Assembly: GCF_037203765.1 (NCBI RefSeq)
Contig: NZ_JBBCAS010000002.1
Coordinates: forward strand, 248,001 to 312,000
DNA length: 64,000 bases
Direction of reading: 5' to 3'
Source: Sediminicola sp037203765
GTDB lineage: Bacteria; Bacteroidota; Bacteroidia; Flavobacteriales; Flavobacteriaceae
Both the position numbers and the translations under genes were made by a program. The notes beneath the pieces were generated by a model. That model did no database searches, had not been told where the DNA came from, and saw only the letters and a program-made list of their open reading frames with translations. Shown piece after piece: positions 63,862 through 64,000 of this stretch. Numbering within the stretch: the first letter of the stretch is position 1; each line of letters opens with the position of its first letter.

Positions 63862-64000
63862 ATGATAAAAACGATTGACAGATTAACACAGTTCATCAAA
63901 TATGCGGGTTTAAGTGCCCGTCAATTTGACTTATCCATAGGTGCCGGCAACGGTTATACTTTGAGGATGAAAAAAAATCATGCTTCCATAGGTAGTGATG
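63862..64000 (+). CDS. Helix-turn-helix DNA-binding protein (3' truncated by window)
   Basis: 46 residues are visible, from ATG 63862 to the window edge. The sequence IDRLTQFIKYAGLSARQFDL followed by SIGAGNGY is the XRE-type HTH layout found in many flavobacterial regulators. The rest lies outside the window. Confidence 0.75.
   Translation, partial: MIKTIDRLTQFIKYAGLSARQFDLSIGAGNGYTLRMKKNHASIGSD

Noticed and set aside
1..64000. CRISPR arrays, insertion sequences, prophage, rRNA and tRNA genes
   Set aside because: I saw no regularly spaced repeats, transposase or phage proteins, or cloverleaf and rRNA-like sequence; a dedicated scan could still find a divergent tRNA.

Overview
The window is a chromosomal stretch of a member of the Bacteroidota, almost certainly a marine-type flavobacterium (family Flavobacteriaceae). 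Support: a 287-residue primary sigma factor of the short Bacteroidota type, the type IX secretion regulator PorX, fused lpxC/fabZ, a bifunctional hisB, MenB of the menaquinone pathway, TAnnTTTG-like -7 boxes, weak Shine-Dalgarno sites and low GC. I see no IS element, phage, CRISPR array, rRNA or tRNA.

Layout. 1-5.4 kb: the 3' part of a serine hydrolase, two tandem BLUF blue-light sensors, two SRPBCC proteins, a helicase-like ATPase lacking the second RecA domain, a DUF2007 protein and MenB. Two related intergenic elements, each ending in an intrinsic terminator, lie here. 5.4-10.8 kb: a glycosyltransferase, an SF2 helicase, a 2-hydroxyacid dehydrogenase, DUF6155 and divergent rpoD. 10.8-11.2 kb: two tandem paralogous microproteins (33 and 32 aa) that are too short for normal gene calling.

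11.3-21.0 kb: a tightly packed six-gene minus-strand operon: hybrid histidine kinase, response regulator, HEAT-repeat membrane protein, processive GT2 synthase, LtaS/sulfatase-like membrane protein with TPR tail, and YaiO-type outer-membrane barrel. I read it as a signal-controlled system for making, modifying and exporting a glycan; it is the best candidate here for an undescribed system. The sulfatase-like member has an altered metal site.

21-42 kb is mainly housekeeping and catabolic: M19 dipeptidase, thioesterase, succinate-semialdehyde dehydrogenase, a LolA-like protein, a large BNR/sortilin protein, cysE-cysM, a DUF1328 mini-protein, Dps, CorA, TruA, an active/inactive M16 peptidase pair, a decayed quinone oxidoreductase, an AAA-VWA pair and DUF1853.

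42.6-50.6 kb: a complete histidine operon hisG-D-C-B-H-(GNAT)-A-F-IE, preceded by a leader peptide with four consecutive His codons and an attenuator hairpin, with a plausible anti-terminator pairing. 50.7-63.5 kb: an SPFH protein, a VWA membrane protein, FabG, SucD, an LpxD paralogue, EF-P, LpxA, LpxC/FabZ, LpxD and an HD-domain protein, all on the minus strand, then divergent PorX and TsaE. The window ends inside a helix-turn-helix gene with a palindrome in its 5' region. Most genes fit a stable core chromosome; the accessory flavour is limited to the BLUF pair, the glycan operon, the microproteins and the pseudogene.
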